Shown here: piece by piece, positions 25,430 to 34,535 of the stretch
How positions within the stretch are numbered: position 1 is the first letter of the stretch
Layout of the letters: each line of letters starts with the position of its first letter
Source: Muricauda sp. MAR_2010_75
GTDB lineage: Bacteria; Bacteroidota; Bacteroidia; Flavobacteriales; Flavobacteriaceae
Length of the DNA stretch: 64,000 nucleotides
Reading direction: 5' to 3'
NCBI RefSeq assembly: GCF_000745185.1
Contig: NZ_JQNJ01000001.1
Coordinates: forward strand, 1,263,501-1,327,500
Made by a program: the position numbers and the translations under genes
The notes under the pieces: generated by a model
What the model was told of the DNA's origin: nothing
The model's database searches: none
What the model saw: only the letters and a program-made list of their open reading frames with translations

Positions 25430-25454
25430 TTGAGCTTGAATTTTGTACTTGATA
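25430..25454 (+). repeat. Inverted repeat, right arm flanking four-helix-bundle gene
   Basis: This arm begins GCTTGAGCTTGAATTTTGT and matches the reverse complement of 24946-24970 with three mismatches in 25. No direct target duplication is evident outside the two arms. Confidence 0.7.
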
Positions 25455-25455
25455 C

Positions 25456-25878
25456 CTATTTATGGTGATACAGAATCTTGATCTCCAACTTAGCAAACTG
25501 TCTGAACATTTCCATAACACCACAATATTTTTCTACGGATAGATCCACCGCTTTTTGCAATTTGTCCTCCTTGAGATTTGAACCCATGAAGTGGTACTCC
25601 ACAGTTACCGAGTCATAATATTTGGGATGTTCTTCGGTAAGGTTGGCAATGGTTTCAATGGAAAAATCATCTACCTCCAGTTTCATTTTCTTTATCAACG
25701 AAGCAACATCCAATCCCGAGCATCCAGCCAGTGCCGAAAGCATCAAGGCTTTGGGTCGCAATCCAGCGCCTGAACCTCCACTTTCTGGTCCTGCATCAAT
25801 TCTTACGGTATGTCCAGAAGGATTATTGCTTTCAAAGGCCATTTCGCCCAACCATTTGGTGGTAATGTGATTTGTCAT
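25456..25878 (-). CDS. OsmC family protein
   Basis: The 140-residue protein has the OsmC/Ohr fold: SGAGLRPKALMLSALAGCSGLDVASLIKKM with the first reactive Cys and VEKYCGVMEMF with the second. It may reduce organic hydroperoxides or belong to the YhfA-like branch of unknown role. The start at 25878 (MTNHITTKWLGEMAFES) is preferred to the ATG 33 bases upstream. The upstream neighbour is divergent and also redox-related. Confidence 0.87.
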   Translation of the reverse strand: MTNHITTKWLGEMAFESNNPSGHTVRIDAGPESGGSGAGLRPKALMLSALAGCSGLDVASLIKKMKLEVDDFSIETIANLTEEHPKYYDSVTVEYHFMGSNLKEDKLQKAVDLSVEKYCGVMEMFRQFAKLEIKILYHHK

Positions 25879-25934
25879 ACAATCAAATTTTTGTTTCTTG
25901 TAGTATATCAAAAATACGATTTAAAATCGCACTT

Positions 25935-26537
25935 ATGGCCTTAGTAACTTCCCTTGACCCCAATCACGATCCAGAAACCCAACAGTTGGCTGAATTTTTC
26001 AATGAAACCCTTGGTTTTTGTCCAAACTCCGTGTTGACCATGCAGCACCGCCCTGCCATTTCAAAGGCGTTTATTAACCTCAATAAGGCAGTCATGGCCA
26101 ATGAGGGGCGAGTTACCTCGGCCTTAAAACGAATGATTGCCTGGGTGAGCAGCAATGCAACGGGATGCCGGTATTGTCAGGCCCATGCCATTAGGGCAGC
26201 GGAACGATACGGCGCAGAACAGGAACAATTAAACAATATTTGGGAGTACCGAACCCATTCTGCTTTTTCAGAAGCGGAACGAGCTGCACTCGATTTTTCT
26301 CTGGTGGCTTCTCAAGTACCCAATGCGGTGAATGCCGAAATCAAGGAGCGACTGTATCAACATTGGAATGAAGGTGAAATTGTGGAAATGTTGGGGGTGA
26401 TTTCCCTATTCGGATATCTCAACCGTTGGAATGATTCCATGGGAACTTCCATTGAAACCGGGGCTGTGGAAAGCGCCAATCAGTATTTGGGAAAACACGG
26501 CTGGGAAAAGGGGAAGCATGATGGGTCTAGATACTAG
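25935..26537 (+). CDS. Carboxymuconolactone decarboxylase/AhpD-like protein
   Basis: The 200-residue protein has the redox motif CRYCQAHAIRAAERYG near residue 78 (CxxC followed by His), the signature of the AhpD/peroxidase-related family. The N-terminal FFNETLGFCPNSVLTMQHRP is also typical. The likely role is a peroxide-related disulfide reductase; true decarboxylase activity is unlikely. The start at 25935 (MALVTSLDPNHDP) is preferred over an ATG 63 bases upstream, which would overlap the divergent OsmC start. Confidence 0.85.
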   Translation: MALVTSLDPNHDPETQQLAEFFNETLGFCPNSVLTMQHRPAISKAFINLNKAVMANEGRVTSALKRMIAWVSSNATGCRYCQAHAIRAAERYGAEQEQLNNIWEYRTHSAFSEAERAALDFSLVASQVPNAVNAEIKERLYQHWNEGEIVEMLGVISLFGYLNRWNDSMGTSIETGAVESANQYLGKHGWEKGKHDGSRY

Positions 26538-26539
26538 AT

Positions 26540-27121
26540 TTAGATGTGAGACGTAAGCCTCCCCAAAACCTTTTCCTGCAATTCTGGCAAAACCTCTTCT
26601 TCAAACCACGGATTTTTGCTCAACCAAAACCGATTTCTAGGAGATGGGTGGGGCAGCACTACATAGTTGGGCAAGTAGCTTTTATGGTTCCGAACAGTCT
26701 CAGTAAGGTTTTTTTTCATGGCATCTCCCAAATAATAACGCTGTGCGTACTGGCCGATAAGGATGGTCAATTTTAGATTTGGCATATCCTGGAATAAAGG
26801 ATCGTGCCATAAGGGTGCACATTCAGGTCTAGGAGGTAAATCCCCTGATTTTCCTTTCCCCGGATAGCAGAAACCCATAGGAATTAAGGCAAACAGACGC
26901 TCATCATAAAACTGCTTATCCGTAACGCCCAACCATTTCCGTAGTTGTTTCCCACTAGGGTCATCCCAAGGCACTCCGGTTTGGTGCACTTTGGTGCCGG
27001 GAGCTTGTCCAATGATGGCTATTTTAGATTCCGGATGGGCCGCCACTATAGGTCTGGGTCCCAATGGCAAATGTTCTGTGCAATGCGAGCAGTTTCTTAT
27101 TTGGGTAAGCAGTTGGTCCAT
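26540..27121 (-). CDS. Uracil-DNA glycosylase family protein
   Basis: The 193-residue protein has IIGQAPGTKVHQTGVPWDDPSGKQLRKWL in the active-site region and the substrate-binding motif VVLPHPSPRNRFW near residue 155, as in the uracil-DNA glycosylase superfamily. An N-terminal CSHC pair is present, but the four-cysteine Fe-S pattern of family 4 enzymes is not. It probably excises uracil or another damaged base, though the exact class is uncertain. The start at 27121 (MDQLLTQIRNCSHC) avoids overlap with rsmI. The two genes are 37 bases apart on the same strand. Confidence 0.8.
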   Translation of the reverse strand: MDQLLTQIRNCSHCTEHLPLGPRPIVAAHPESKIAIIGQAPGTKVHQTGVPWDDPSGKQLRKWLGVTDKQFYDERLFALIPMGFCYPGKGKSGDLPPRPECAPLWHDPLFQDMPNLKLTILIGQYAQRYYLGDAMKKNLTETVRNHKSYLPNYVVLPHPSPRNRFWLSKNPWFEEEVLPELQEKVLGRLTSHI

Positions 27122-27158
27122 ATTTAATGGGTCGGGAAACTTTGTCTTTGCTAACAGC

Positions 27159-27830
27159 TTATTTTTTCCCGCCCACCACAATAACGAATTCTCCTTTGGG
27201 CGGATGGTTAGTAAAATGCTCCAGTACCTCAGATAGCGTTCCCCTCACGGTTTCCTCGTACAGCTTGGTGAGTTCACGGGATACGGAAACAGGTCTGTCC
27301 ACTCCAAAATACTCCACAAATTGGGCCAAGGTTTTTAGCAGTTTATGAGGGGATTCATAAAAAACCAAGGTGCGGGATTCTTCAGCCAGCTGTTCCAGTC
27401 GGGTTTGGCGCCCTTTTTTTAAGGGTAAAAATCCTTCAAATACAAAACGGTCGTTGGGCAGTCCACTGTTCACCAAAGCCGGGACAAATGCTGTAGCTCC
27501 TGGAAGGCATTCCACGGCAATTCCATTTTCCACACAAGCGCGGGTCAATAAAAAACCAGGATCGGAAATGGCTGGTGTCCCCGCATCCGAAATAAGGGCA
27601 ATGGTCGTTTCTCCCTTCAATTTGTTCACCAAAGCATCAAGCTGTTTGTGTTCATTGTGCATGTGATGGCTCTGTAGCGGCGTATTGATTTCAAAATGCT
27701 TGAGCAATTTTCCGCTGGTACGGGTGTCTTCGGCCAAGACCAAATCCACTTCCTTCAAGACCTTTATGGCCCGAAGTGTAATATCCTCAAGGTTTCCAAT
27801 TGGGGTCGGAACCAAATATAGTTTTCCCAT
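27159..27830 (-). CDS. rsmI: 16S rRNA (cytidine1402-2'-O)-methyltransferase RsmI
   Basis: The 223-residue tetrapyrrole-methylase-fold protein opens GKLYLVPTPIGNLEDITLRA and carries LAEDTRTSGKLLKHF, LISDAGTPAISDPG and VFYESPHKL, all hallmarks of RsmI. It methylates the ribose of C1402 in the ribosomal P site using S-adenosylmethionine. It is somewhat shorter than E. coli RsmI (286), which is usual in Bacteroidota. Confidence 0.93.
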   Translation of the reverse strand: MGKLYLVPTPIGNLEDITLRAIKVLKEVDLVLAEDTRTSGKLLKHFEINTPLQSHHMHNEHKQLDALVNKLKGETTIALISDAGTPAISDPGFLLTRACVENGIAVECLPGATAFVPALVNSGLPNDRFVFEGFLPLKKGRQTRLEQLAEESRTLVFYESPHKLLKTLAQFVEYFGVDRPVSVSRELTKLYEETVRGTLSEVLEHFTNHPPKGEFVIVVGGKK

Positions 27831-27880
27831 GGACCTAAGTTACGGTCTTCCTTCTAAAAAGTGATTGGAATGTTATTGAT

Positions 27881-28570
27881 TTAAGCAAATCGACGCTCAA
27901 TCAGCGCCATCAAACGGTTTTCATATTCCTCTTTGCCTTCCCAATTATTGTACTCGGGTTTTACCATGTTGGTGATAAAGGCAATGGAGCGCTCCTCCGT
28001 CTCAATGGTATTTAACTGGGACAATACCCGGGTATAGTCCTCCATGTTGCCATTGAAGAGGTGCTTTACAAAGGCCAGCTTGTCATTTAATCCAATTTGA
28101 AGGTCTTTGACAAACCTATCATTCAAGGATTTTGACTTGCTTTTCTGTTCCGATTTTTCAACTTTCTCGGCAACGCCAACATTTTCCTTATCGTTTTTCA
28201 TAAGGTCTGGCTTGGCCACAAACTCAGCAAACACCTGTTCCAGTGCCGTTTCGGTGGGCATTTCAGAAACCATGTCTTTTATGGTCTCCATACCTGGCGT
28301 CATAATGTCTTCTTCGTGAGGGTTGCTTTCCGGAACTGAAATGTTTCCGCTCAAAACGGCATTGGCCACCTTCTCAAAACGTGAAGCGATCACATTTTTG
28401 GAAACATCGACCTCAACATCACTCAATTTCTCATCAATGAATTTGAGCACCGCCAATTTCTCATAAATTCTTCGTGCCTTATCGTACAACTCCGCCAAAT
28501 CCTGATCTTCCCTTGCGGTAATGATCTCGGTGGAGAGCTTTATCAATTCTTCCCTTAACTTCCGTATCAT
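27881..28570 (-). CDS. Conserved hypothetical protein, Bacteroidota-type
   Basis: The 229-residue protein has no signal peptide or membrane helix. The N-terminal 70 residues are helical (IRKLREELIKLSTEII and DLAELYDKARRIYEKLAVL). A variable acidic/lysine-rich linker spans about residues 85-150. The C-terminus carries a well-formed motif set: LNDRFVKDLQIGLNDKLAFV, LFNGNMEDYTRVLSQLN and VKPEYNNWEGKEEYENRLM. The C-terminal set is familiar from uncharacterised Bacteroidota proteins near tdk. No function can be assigned. It is divergent from tdk. Confidence 0.8.
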   Translation of the reverse strand: MIRKLREELIKLSTEIITAREDQDLAELYDKARRIYEKLAVLKFIDEKLSDVEVDVSKNVIASRFEKVANAVLSGNISVPESNPHEEDIMTPGMETIKDMVSEMPTETALEQVFAEFVAKPDLMKNDKENVGVAEKVEKSEQKSKSKSLNDRFVKDLQIGLNDKLAFVKHLFNGNMEDYTRVLSQLNTIETEERSIAFITNMVKPEYNNWEGKEEYENRLMALIERRFA

Positions 28571-28730
28571 AGCTAATCTTCTTTATTATAAAAATATAAT
28601 CATTTTATGCTTTCCCTTGCGAACAAAAGGTTAAATTTTAACCCAAATGCCGTAGGTGCATTTTTTTAGTAGCTTTGTGTTTCGTTTTCTATACAACGAA
28701 AAATCACTCAATTTCTTTCAAAAATACGGT

Positions 28731-29375
28731 ATGTTTCTCGAAAACACGGTCAACCCTAAGGAGCAGTTTGGATGGATAGAGGTTATCTGCGGCTCCATGT
28801 TTTCTGGAAAGACCGAAGAGCTTATTCGAAGACTTAAACGGGCCCAATTTGCCAAGCAAAAGGTTGAAATTTTCAAACCCATTGTGGATACCCGGTACCA
28901 CGAGGATATGGTGGTCTCTCACGATTCCAATGAAATTCGTTCCACGCCCGTTCCTGCAGCCGCTAACATCCGTTTACTGGCCGATGACTGTGATGTGGTG
29001 GGGATTGATGAAGCCCAATTCTTTGATGATGAAATAGTTACCGTCTGCAACGACTTGGCCAACCGTGGAGTGCGCGTAGTGGTCGCCGGACTGGACATGG
29101 ACTTTAAGGGCAACCCTTTCGGTCCTATGCCCGCCCTTATGGCCACGGCCGAATATGTGACCAAAGTACATGCCGTTTGCACCCGGACTGGGAATCTGGC
29201 CAACTACAGTTTTCGAAAATCCAGCAACGACAAGCTTGTGCTTTTGGGCGAGACCGAGGAATATGAACCTTTGAGCCGAGCTGCTTTTTTTAAGGCCATG
29301 CTACGGGAAAAAGTTAGACAAATGGATGTACAAGCTGAAGAAGTGGATCCAAAAAAGAAAAATGCCGATGGGTAA
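28731..29375 (+). CDS. tdk: Thymidine kinase
   Basis: This 214-residue type II thymidine kinase salvages thymidine to dTMP. The P-loop is [18 protein letters not shown] at about residues 17-34, the Walker B region is [11 protein letters not shown], and [15 protein letters not shown] follows. In the lasso zinc site the usual C-x-x-C reads VCTRTG, so the second Cys is Thr and the zinc site may be altered. The start at 28731 ([14 protein letters not shown]) is chosen because upstream codons look non-coding. The 3' end overlaps alr. Confidence 0.92.
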   Translation: MFLENTVNPKEQFGWIEVICGSMFSGKTEELIRRLKRAQFAKQKVEIFKPIVDTRYHEDMVVSHDSNEIRSTPVPAAANIRLLADDCDVVGIDEAQFFDDEIVTVCNDLANRGVRVVVAGLDMDFKGNPFGPMPALMATAEYVTKVHAVCTRTGNLANYSFRKSSNDKLVLLGETEEYEPLSRAAFFKAMLREKVRQMDVQAEEVDPKKKNADG

Positions 29376-30477
29376 GATTGGTGAGACCACTTTGCAAATA
29401 GACCTGACGGCACTAGAGCATAATTACAGGTATTTACGTTCCAAAATAGCTCCGAAAACTAAATTTTTGGCGGTGGTAAAGGCATTTGCCTATGGCAGCG
29501 ACATGATTTCCGTTGCCCAAAAAATGGAACAGCTGGGCGTAGATTACTTGGCGGTCGCCTATGCCAAAGAAGGGTCTCTGTTACGAGATGCTGTAATCAA
29601 AACCCCCATTTTGGTGTTGCACCCGCTACCAGCTAATTTTGATGAGATCATAGATCGATGCTTGGAGCCCAGCTTATATTCTCGTAAGATTCTCGTTGAG
29701 TTTTTGGAGGTTGCGAAAGCAAAAAATCAGAAAGCATATCCAGTACATATCAAGTTCAATACAGGCCTGAATCGTTTGGGTTTTAATGAGGCTGATGTTG
29801 ATTTTGTTGCTGACAAGTTGAAGGATAGTCAGGAGGTCAAAGTGGCTTCACTGTTTTCCCATTTAGCCGCTTCCGAAGATTTGGAGGAGAAACCTTTCAG
29901 TCTGGACCAAATCAATACTTTCAAAAAAATCAGTAAAAATTTCATTAAAAAATTAGGATATGTTCCCATCCGGCATATGCTCAACACTTCAGGCATTCTC
30001 AATTATCCTGAAGCGCAATTTGAAATGGTTCGTAGCGGCATCGGACTGTATGGCTATGGCAATGATGCCGAAGTTGATTCCCAACTGAAACCTGTTGCCT
30101 CGCTAAAGACCATCATTTCGCAAATCCATCATATTGAAGCCAATGAAACCGTAGGCTATAATAGAGCTTTTACATCAAAAGGTTCCAGAAAAACTGCCAC
30201 CCTCCCCTTGGGTCATGCCGATGGCATTGGTCGCCAATATGGCAACGGAAAGGCCAGTGTGCTTATACATGGTAAAAAAGCTCCCATCATCGGGAATGTG
30301 TGCATGGATATGATCATGGTAGATGTCACTGGTATTGATTGCGAAGAGGGTAATGAAGCCATTGTATTCGGACCGAATAAATCTGCGGAGGATTTTGCGG
30401 CTGGGGCCCAGACCATCTCCTATGAAATCCTTACGGCCATCTCACAACGGGTGAAAAGGGAAATCATAGAAGATTGA
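29362..30477 (+). CDS. alr: Alanine racemase
   Basis: The 371-residue protein supplies D-alanine for peptidoglycan. The PLP Lys is in [13 protein letters not shown] (the usual motif has Asn where this has Phe). The second catalytic base is the Tyr of TVGYNRAF near residue 263, and [12 protein letters not shown] lies near 310. Two in-frame ATGs at 29362 and 29368 are possible; both overlap the tdk stop, so tdk and alr are coupled. There is no MurF fusion, which some Bacteroidota have. Confidence 0.92.
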   Translation: MPMGKIGETTLQIDLTALEHNYRYLRSKIAPKTKFLAVVKAFAYGSDMISVAQKMEQLGVDYLAVAYAKEGSLLRDAVIKTPILVLHPLPANFDEIIDRCLEPSLYSRKILVEFLEVAKAKNQKAYPVHIKFNTGLNRLGFNEADVDFVADKLKDSQEVKVASLFSHLAASEDLEEKPFSLDQINTFKKISKNFIKKLGYVPIRHMLNTSGILNYPEAQFEMVRSGIGLYGYGNDAEVDSQLKPVASLKTIISQIHHIEANETVGYNRAFTSKGSRKTATLPLGHADGIGRQYGNGKASVLIHGKKAPIIGNVCMDMIMVDVTGIDCEEGNEAIVFGPNKSAEDFAAGAQTISYEILTAISQRVKREIIED

Positions 30478-30553
30478 ATTTTAGCTTTTTTCTCCAAACT
30501 AATCCCAATTTTGAGTATTTTGTTTCCATATTAACCAAAAACCTTAACTATAC

Positions 30554-30961
30554 ATGGGATTTATAAAGGAATTTAAGGACTTTGCCATGAAAGGAAACCT
30601 GGTGGATATCGCCGTAGGTTTCGTCATGGGTGCCGCTTTCAACAAAGTGGTTTCCTCATTTACCGGAGGAATTGTATCTCCGTTGATTGGCCTATTGTTC
30701 AAATCAGATTTCAACGATTTGAAATATGTCATAACCGAAGGAACCGTGAACGATGCAGGAGAAACCGTTGGGGAAATAGCCGTACTCTACGGGGCATTTC
30801 TTACCAACGTTATCGACTTCCTAATTGTGGCTTTTGTCATGTTCATGATTGTAAAAGCAGTGAACAAGATGAAGAAAAAAGAAGAGCCTGCTCCAGAAGC
30901 ACCAAAAGGACCAACGCAGGAAGAGCTTCTGGCTGAAATTCGGGATTTGTTGAAGAAATAA
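30554..30961 (+). CDS. mscL: Large-conductance mechanosensitive channel MscL
   Basis: The 135-residue inner membrane protein starts GFIKEFKDFAMKGNLVDIAVGFVMGAAFNKVV, the MscL gate helix and TM1. The second membrane helix is FLTNVIDFLIVAFVMFMIVK, and the charged C-terminal bundle ends EELLAEIRDLLKK. It opens under hypo-osmotic stress to release solutes. It follows alr by 76 bases on the same strand. Confidence 0.95.
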   Translation: MGFIKEFKDFAMKGNLVDIAVGFVMGAAFNKVVSSFTGGIVSPLIGLLFKSDFNDLKYVITEGTVNDAGETVGEIAVLYGAFLTNVIDFLIVAFVMFMIVKAVNKMKKKEEPAPEAPKGPTQEELLAEIRDLLKK

Positions 30962-31018
30962 AACGTAGGTGCTGAATAAAGTTCAGCATCCCGCTACACC
31001 ACAATAATCCTTTAAAAA

Positions 31019-31060
31019 CCATCAATGTGTTTCGCTGACATGTTGATGGTTGTTTTATTT
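31019..31060 (+). terminator. Possible terminator after mscL
   Basis: The arms CCATCAA (31019-31025) and TTGATGG (31043-31049) enclose a 17-base loop and are followed by TTGTTTTATTT. The large loop makes this less certain. Confidence 0.5.
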
Positions 31061-31101
31061 ATAACATTTTGTTATTTTTTGATGATTGATTGTGTAAATG
31101 C

Positions 31102-31131
31102 TTGTTTAAGTCACAGACTGGCGTACCTTTG
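31102..31131 (+). promoter_or_regulatory. Promoter of asd
   Basis: TTG at 31102-31104, a 19-base spacer, and TACCTTTG at 31124-31131 match the Bacteroidota promoter consensus. Transcription would start near 31137, about 15 bases before the ATG. Confidence 0.75.
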
Positions 31132-31151
31132 TCCCAAGAAATTTTATAACG

Positions 31152-32165
31152 ATGAAAGTAGCAGTTGTTGGTGCCACCGGAATGGTTGGCGAGGTCATGT
31201 TGAACGTATTGGAAGAACGCAACTTCCCCATTACCGAATTGTTGTTGGTTGCCTCGGAGCGCTCCATGGGCAAAAAACTTACCTATAAAAACGAAGAATA
31301 TACCGTTATCGGTCTGGAAGATGCCGTTGCGGCCCAGCCAGATATTGCCATCTTCTCCGCAGGCGGTGACACGTCTTTAGAGTGGGCGCCAAAATTTGCC
31401 GAGGTGGGCACCACGGTCATCGATAACTCTTCCGCATGGCGAATGGATCCTGCCAAAAAATTGGTGGTGCCCGAAATCAATGCCAGCGAATTGACTGCAT
31501 CCGATAAAATCATAGCCAACCCCAACTGCTCCACCATTCAATTGGTGATGGCGTTGAATCCGCTGCACAAAAAATACAAAATGAGGCGTGTCATCGTGTC
31601 TACCTATCAATCCGTTTCTGGGACAGGGGTAAAAGCAGTGCAACAAATGGAAAATGAGGCTGCTGGAGTGGAAGGTGAGATGGCCTATCCGTATCCCATC
31701 AACCGAAATGCATTGCCCCATTGCGATGTGTTCTTGGAAAATGGCTACACCAAAGAAGAAATGAAACTGGCTCGCGAGCCCCAAAAAATATTGGATGATC
31801 GTACGTTTTCGGTAACCGCCACCGCGGTTCGAATCCCTACAGCCGGTGGACACTCGGAATCCGTGAATGTGGAGTTCCACAATGATTTTGACTTGGCCGA
31901 AGTACGAAAACTACTCAGTGAAACCCCGGGCGTAGTGGTTCAGGATAATCCCGAAACCAATACCTACCCCATGCCAATCCATGCGAATGGCAAGGATGAG
32001 GTTTTCGTGGGCAGAATCCGTAGGGATGAAACCAATCCCAATACATTGAACATGTGGATTGTGGCGGATAACCTTCGTAAAGGGGCCGCTACCAATGCCG
32101 TGCAGATTGCGGAATATTTGGTGGAGAATCATTTGGTTCCCAACGCTTCCGAAGCAATTTCATAA
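31152..32165 (+). CDS. asd: Aspartate-semialdehyde dehydrogenase
   Basis: The 337-residue protein reduces aspartyl phosphate to the semialdehyde for lysine, threonine, methionine and diaminopimelate synthesis. VAVVGATGMVGEVML is the NADP loop, NPNCSTIQLVMAL holds the catalytic Cys near residue 126, and RIPTAGGHSESVNVEF contains the catalytic His region near 235-247. The length is normal. It has its own consensus promoter. Confidence 0.93.
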   Translation: MKVAVVGATGMVGEVMLNVLEERNFPITELLLVASERSMGKKLTYKNEEYTVIGLEDAVAAQPDIAIFSAGGDTSLEWAPKFAEVGTTVIDNSSAWRMDPAKKLVVPEINASELTASDKIIANPNCSTIQLVMALNPLHKKYKMRRVIVSTYQSVSGTGVKAVQQMENEAAGVEGEMAYPYPINRNALPHCDVFLENGYTKEEMKLAREPQKILDDRTFSVTATAVRIPTAGGHSESVNVEFHNDFDLAEVRKLLSETPGVVVQDNPETNTYPMPIHANGKDEVFVGRIRRDETNPNTLNMWIVADNLRKGAATNAVQIAEYLVENHLVPNASEAIS

Positions 32166-32214
32166 AATACGTTAAAGCCTTTTTGGCATATCGCCATTGT
32201 CAGTTTTTATGGTA

Positions 32215-32241
32215 TTTTTATCGGAATCAATCTGATAAAAA
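32215..32241 (+). promoter_or_regulatory. Inverted repeat overlapping the prolyl oligopeptidase start
   Basis: TTTTTATC (32215-32222) and GATAAAAA (32234-32241) form a perfect 8-bp inverted repeat with an 11-base spacer that ends on the A of the start codon. In RNA it could sequester the initiation region, or in DNA act as an operator. It is short and AT-rich, so chance is possible. Confidence 0.35.
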
Positions 32242-34394
32242 TGAGAACCGTATGTGTATTGACTGTTGTGGTTATATTTACTGCATGTCAAACCACGCCT
32301 AAGAGAGACCCCATTACCGTGAATTATCCTCCTACCCAAAAAGTTGACACTGTAGATAATTATTTTGGAACGGAAGTTCCTGACCCGTATCGTTGGCTTG
32401 AAGATGACCGAAGTGCTGAAACCGAGGCATGGGTCAAGCAACAAAATACGGCCACTTTTGGGTATTTGGAAAAAATCCCCTTTCGCGAAGACCTGAAAAA
32501 TCGACTTGAGAAACTTTGGAACTATGAAAAAATAGGTTCCCCGTTCAAGGAAGGCGATTACACCTATTTTTACAAGAACAATGGGCTTCAGAATCAATAT
32601 GTTGTGTATCGGAAGAAGGAAGGTGGCGAAGCTGAAGTATTCTTGGACCCCAACACCTTTTCGGAAGATGGTACTACATCTTTGATGGGACTTAACTTTA
32701 CCAAAGATGGTTCCAAAGTAGGGTATTTGATTTCTGAAGGGGGCAGCGATTGGCGTAAGGCCATTGTTATGGACGCGGAGACCCGAGAAATTGTGGAAGA
32801 TACCTTGGTAGATATCAAGTTTAGCGGCATTTCATGGAAAGGCAATGACGGTTTTTTTTATTCCAGCTATGACAAACCAGAGGGAAGTGAACTTTCTGCA
32901 AAAACGGACCAGCATAAATTGTACTACCACAAATTGGGCACACCCCAATCCGAGGATACCGTGATTTTTGGTGATATCCCTGAACAAAAGCATCGCTATG
33001 TTTGGGGCTCGGTTTCCGAAGATGAAAAATACCTCTTCATTAGCGCTTCCATTTCTACTTCAGGCAACAAATTATTTCTGATGGATTTGAGCCAAGATAA
33101 TCCAGAGTTGGTCACTATTTTGGATGATACAGATTCCGACACCAATGTTATTGACAACGAAGGGTCGAAGTTGTTTTTGGTTACCGACCGAAATGCTCCA
33201 AATAAAAAAGTGGTGGTGGTCGATGCTTCCAACCCAACCCCGGAAAACTGGAAAGACCTTATTCCTGAAACAGAAAACGTACTTACCATTGGAACGGGCG
33301 GCGGCTATTTATTTGCCGAATATATGGTAGATGCCATCTCTAAAGTCTTGCAATATGATTACGAAGGCAATCTGGTCCGTGAGGTAAAATTGCCCGGTGT
33401 GGGAAGTGCCGGCGGTTTCGGTGGCAAAAAAGAAGACAAGGAATTCTATTTCTCTTTTACCAATTACAATACCCCAGGCTCTTTGTACAAATACAACGTG
33501 GAAACGGGCGACTACGAACAATACTGGAAACCCCAAATCGATTTTAATCCAGAGGATTATGAATCCAAACAGATTTTCTACACCTCAAAGGATGGTACCA
33601 AAGTGCCCATGATCATTACCTATAAAAAAGGATTGGAGCTCAATGGGAAAAACCCTACCATCCTTTATGGCTATGGAGGTTTCAATATTAGCCTGACCCC
33701 ATCGTTCAGTATTGTCAATGCCGTTTGGATGGAACAAGGTGGCGTGTACGCGGTTCCCAACCTTAGGGGCGGAGGTGAATATGGAAAAAAATGGCACTTG
33801 GCGGGGACCAAACTTCAAAAGCAGAATGTTTTTGATGATTTCATCGCGGCAGCTGAATATCTCATTGAAAACAAGTACACTTCCAAAGAATATTTAGCCA
33901 TTCGGGGTGGGTCCAACGGTGGACTTTTGGTGGGGGCCACTATGACCCAGCGACCCGATTTAATCCAAGTAGCACTTCCTGCTGTAGGTGTTATGGACAT
34001 GCTCCGCTACCACACATTCACAGCCGGTGCAGGTTGGGCTTACGATTATGGAACCTCGGAAGATAATGAAGAAATGTTCAATTACCTTAGGGGATATTCT
34101 CCGGTGCATAATGTAAAGGAGGGCACGGAGTACCCGGCCACTTTGGTAACCACGGGCGACCATGATGACCGGGTAGTTCCGGCACATAGTTTTAAGTTTG
34201 CCGCGGAACTTCAGGAAAAACAAGCGGGCCCGAATCCAACATTAATTCGAATTGAGACCAATGCCGGACACGGAGCAGGTACCCCCGTAAGCAAGACCAT
34301 AGAGCAATATGCCGATATTTTTGGGTTTACGTTTTACAATATGGGGTACGATGCGTTGCCCAATCAGGCCGTGCTTAAAGAGTTTAAGGATTAG
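32241..34394 (+). CDS. Prolyl oligopeptidase family S9 lipoprotein
   Basis: The protein has 717 residues. The N-terminus [19 protein letters not shown] ends in a lipobox with Cys17, so it should be a lipoprotein exported across the inner membrane. A seven-bladed propeller spans about residues 80-445, and an alpha/beta-hydrolase domain follows. Catalytic residues are Ser in [10 protein letters not shown] near 560, Asp in [11 protein letters not shown] near 645 and His in NAGHGAG near 681. It should cleave short peptides after proline. It has no operon partners. Confidence 0.92.
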   Translation: MRTVCVLTVVVIFTACQTTPKRDPITVNYPPTQKVDTVDNYFGTEVPDPYRWLEDDRSAETEAWVKQQNTATFGYLEKIPFREDLKNRLEKLWNYEKIGSPFKEGDYTYFYKNNGLQNQYVVYRKKEGGEAEVFLDPNTFSEDGTTSLMGLNFTKDGSKVGYLISEGGSDWRKAIVMDAETREIVEDTLVDIKFSGISWKGNDGFFYSSYDKPEGSELSAKTDQHKLYYHKLGTPQSEDTVIFGDIPEQKHRYVWGSVSEDEKYLFISASISTSGNKLFLMDLSQDNPELVTILDDTDSDTNVIDNEGSKLFLVTDRNAPNKKVVVVDASNPTPENWKDLIPETENVLTIGTGGGYLFAEYMVDAISKVLQYDYEGNLVREVKLPGVGSAGGFGGKKEDKEFYFSFTNYNTPGSLYKYNVETGDYEQYWKPQIDFNPEDYESKQIFYTSKDGTKVPMIITYKKGLELNGKNPTILYGYGGFNISLTPSFSIVNAVWMEQGGVYAVPNLRGGGEYGKKWHLAGTKLQKQNVFDDFIAAAEYLIENKYTSKEYLAIRGGSNGGLLVGATMTQRPDLIQVALPAVGVMDMLRYHTFTAGAGWAYDYGTSEDNEEMFNYLRGYSPVHNVKEGTEYPATLVTTGDHDDRVVPAHSFKFAAELQEKQAGPNPTLIRIETNAGHGAGTPVSKTIEQYADIFGFTFYNMGYDALPNQAVLKEFKD

Positions 34395-34428
34395 CGAATT
34401 GTCAGAGGTCACTAAAATTAACTTAAAT

Positions 34429-34508
34429 CGTCATTCTGAACTGATTTCAGAATCTTTTACATTCAAAAACAACACTTTATGGGAACCTGAAACAAGTTCA
34501 GGTTGACA
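34429..34508. repeat. Palindromic intergenic repeat (MITE-like, about 80 bp)
   Basis: The left part, GTCATTCTGAACTGATTTCA, is itself a hairpin. The right part, CCTGAAACAAGTTCAGG followed by TTGAC, is its inverted relative. The two ends therefore form terminal inverted repeats around about 30 bases of unrelated sequence. The CTGAACTTGTTTCAG word also occurs between permease genes at 57690-57709 and, with one change, at 50436-50455. This is a non-coding dispersed element. Confidence 0.65.
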
Positions 34509-34535
34509 AAATTTACATGATTTCTCATTATCCAT

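Noticed and set aside
34429..34508. Rho-independent terminator of the prolyl oligopeptidase gene
   Set aside because: The hairpins are not followed by a T run, and the same words recur in other spacers, so a dispersed repeat is more likely.
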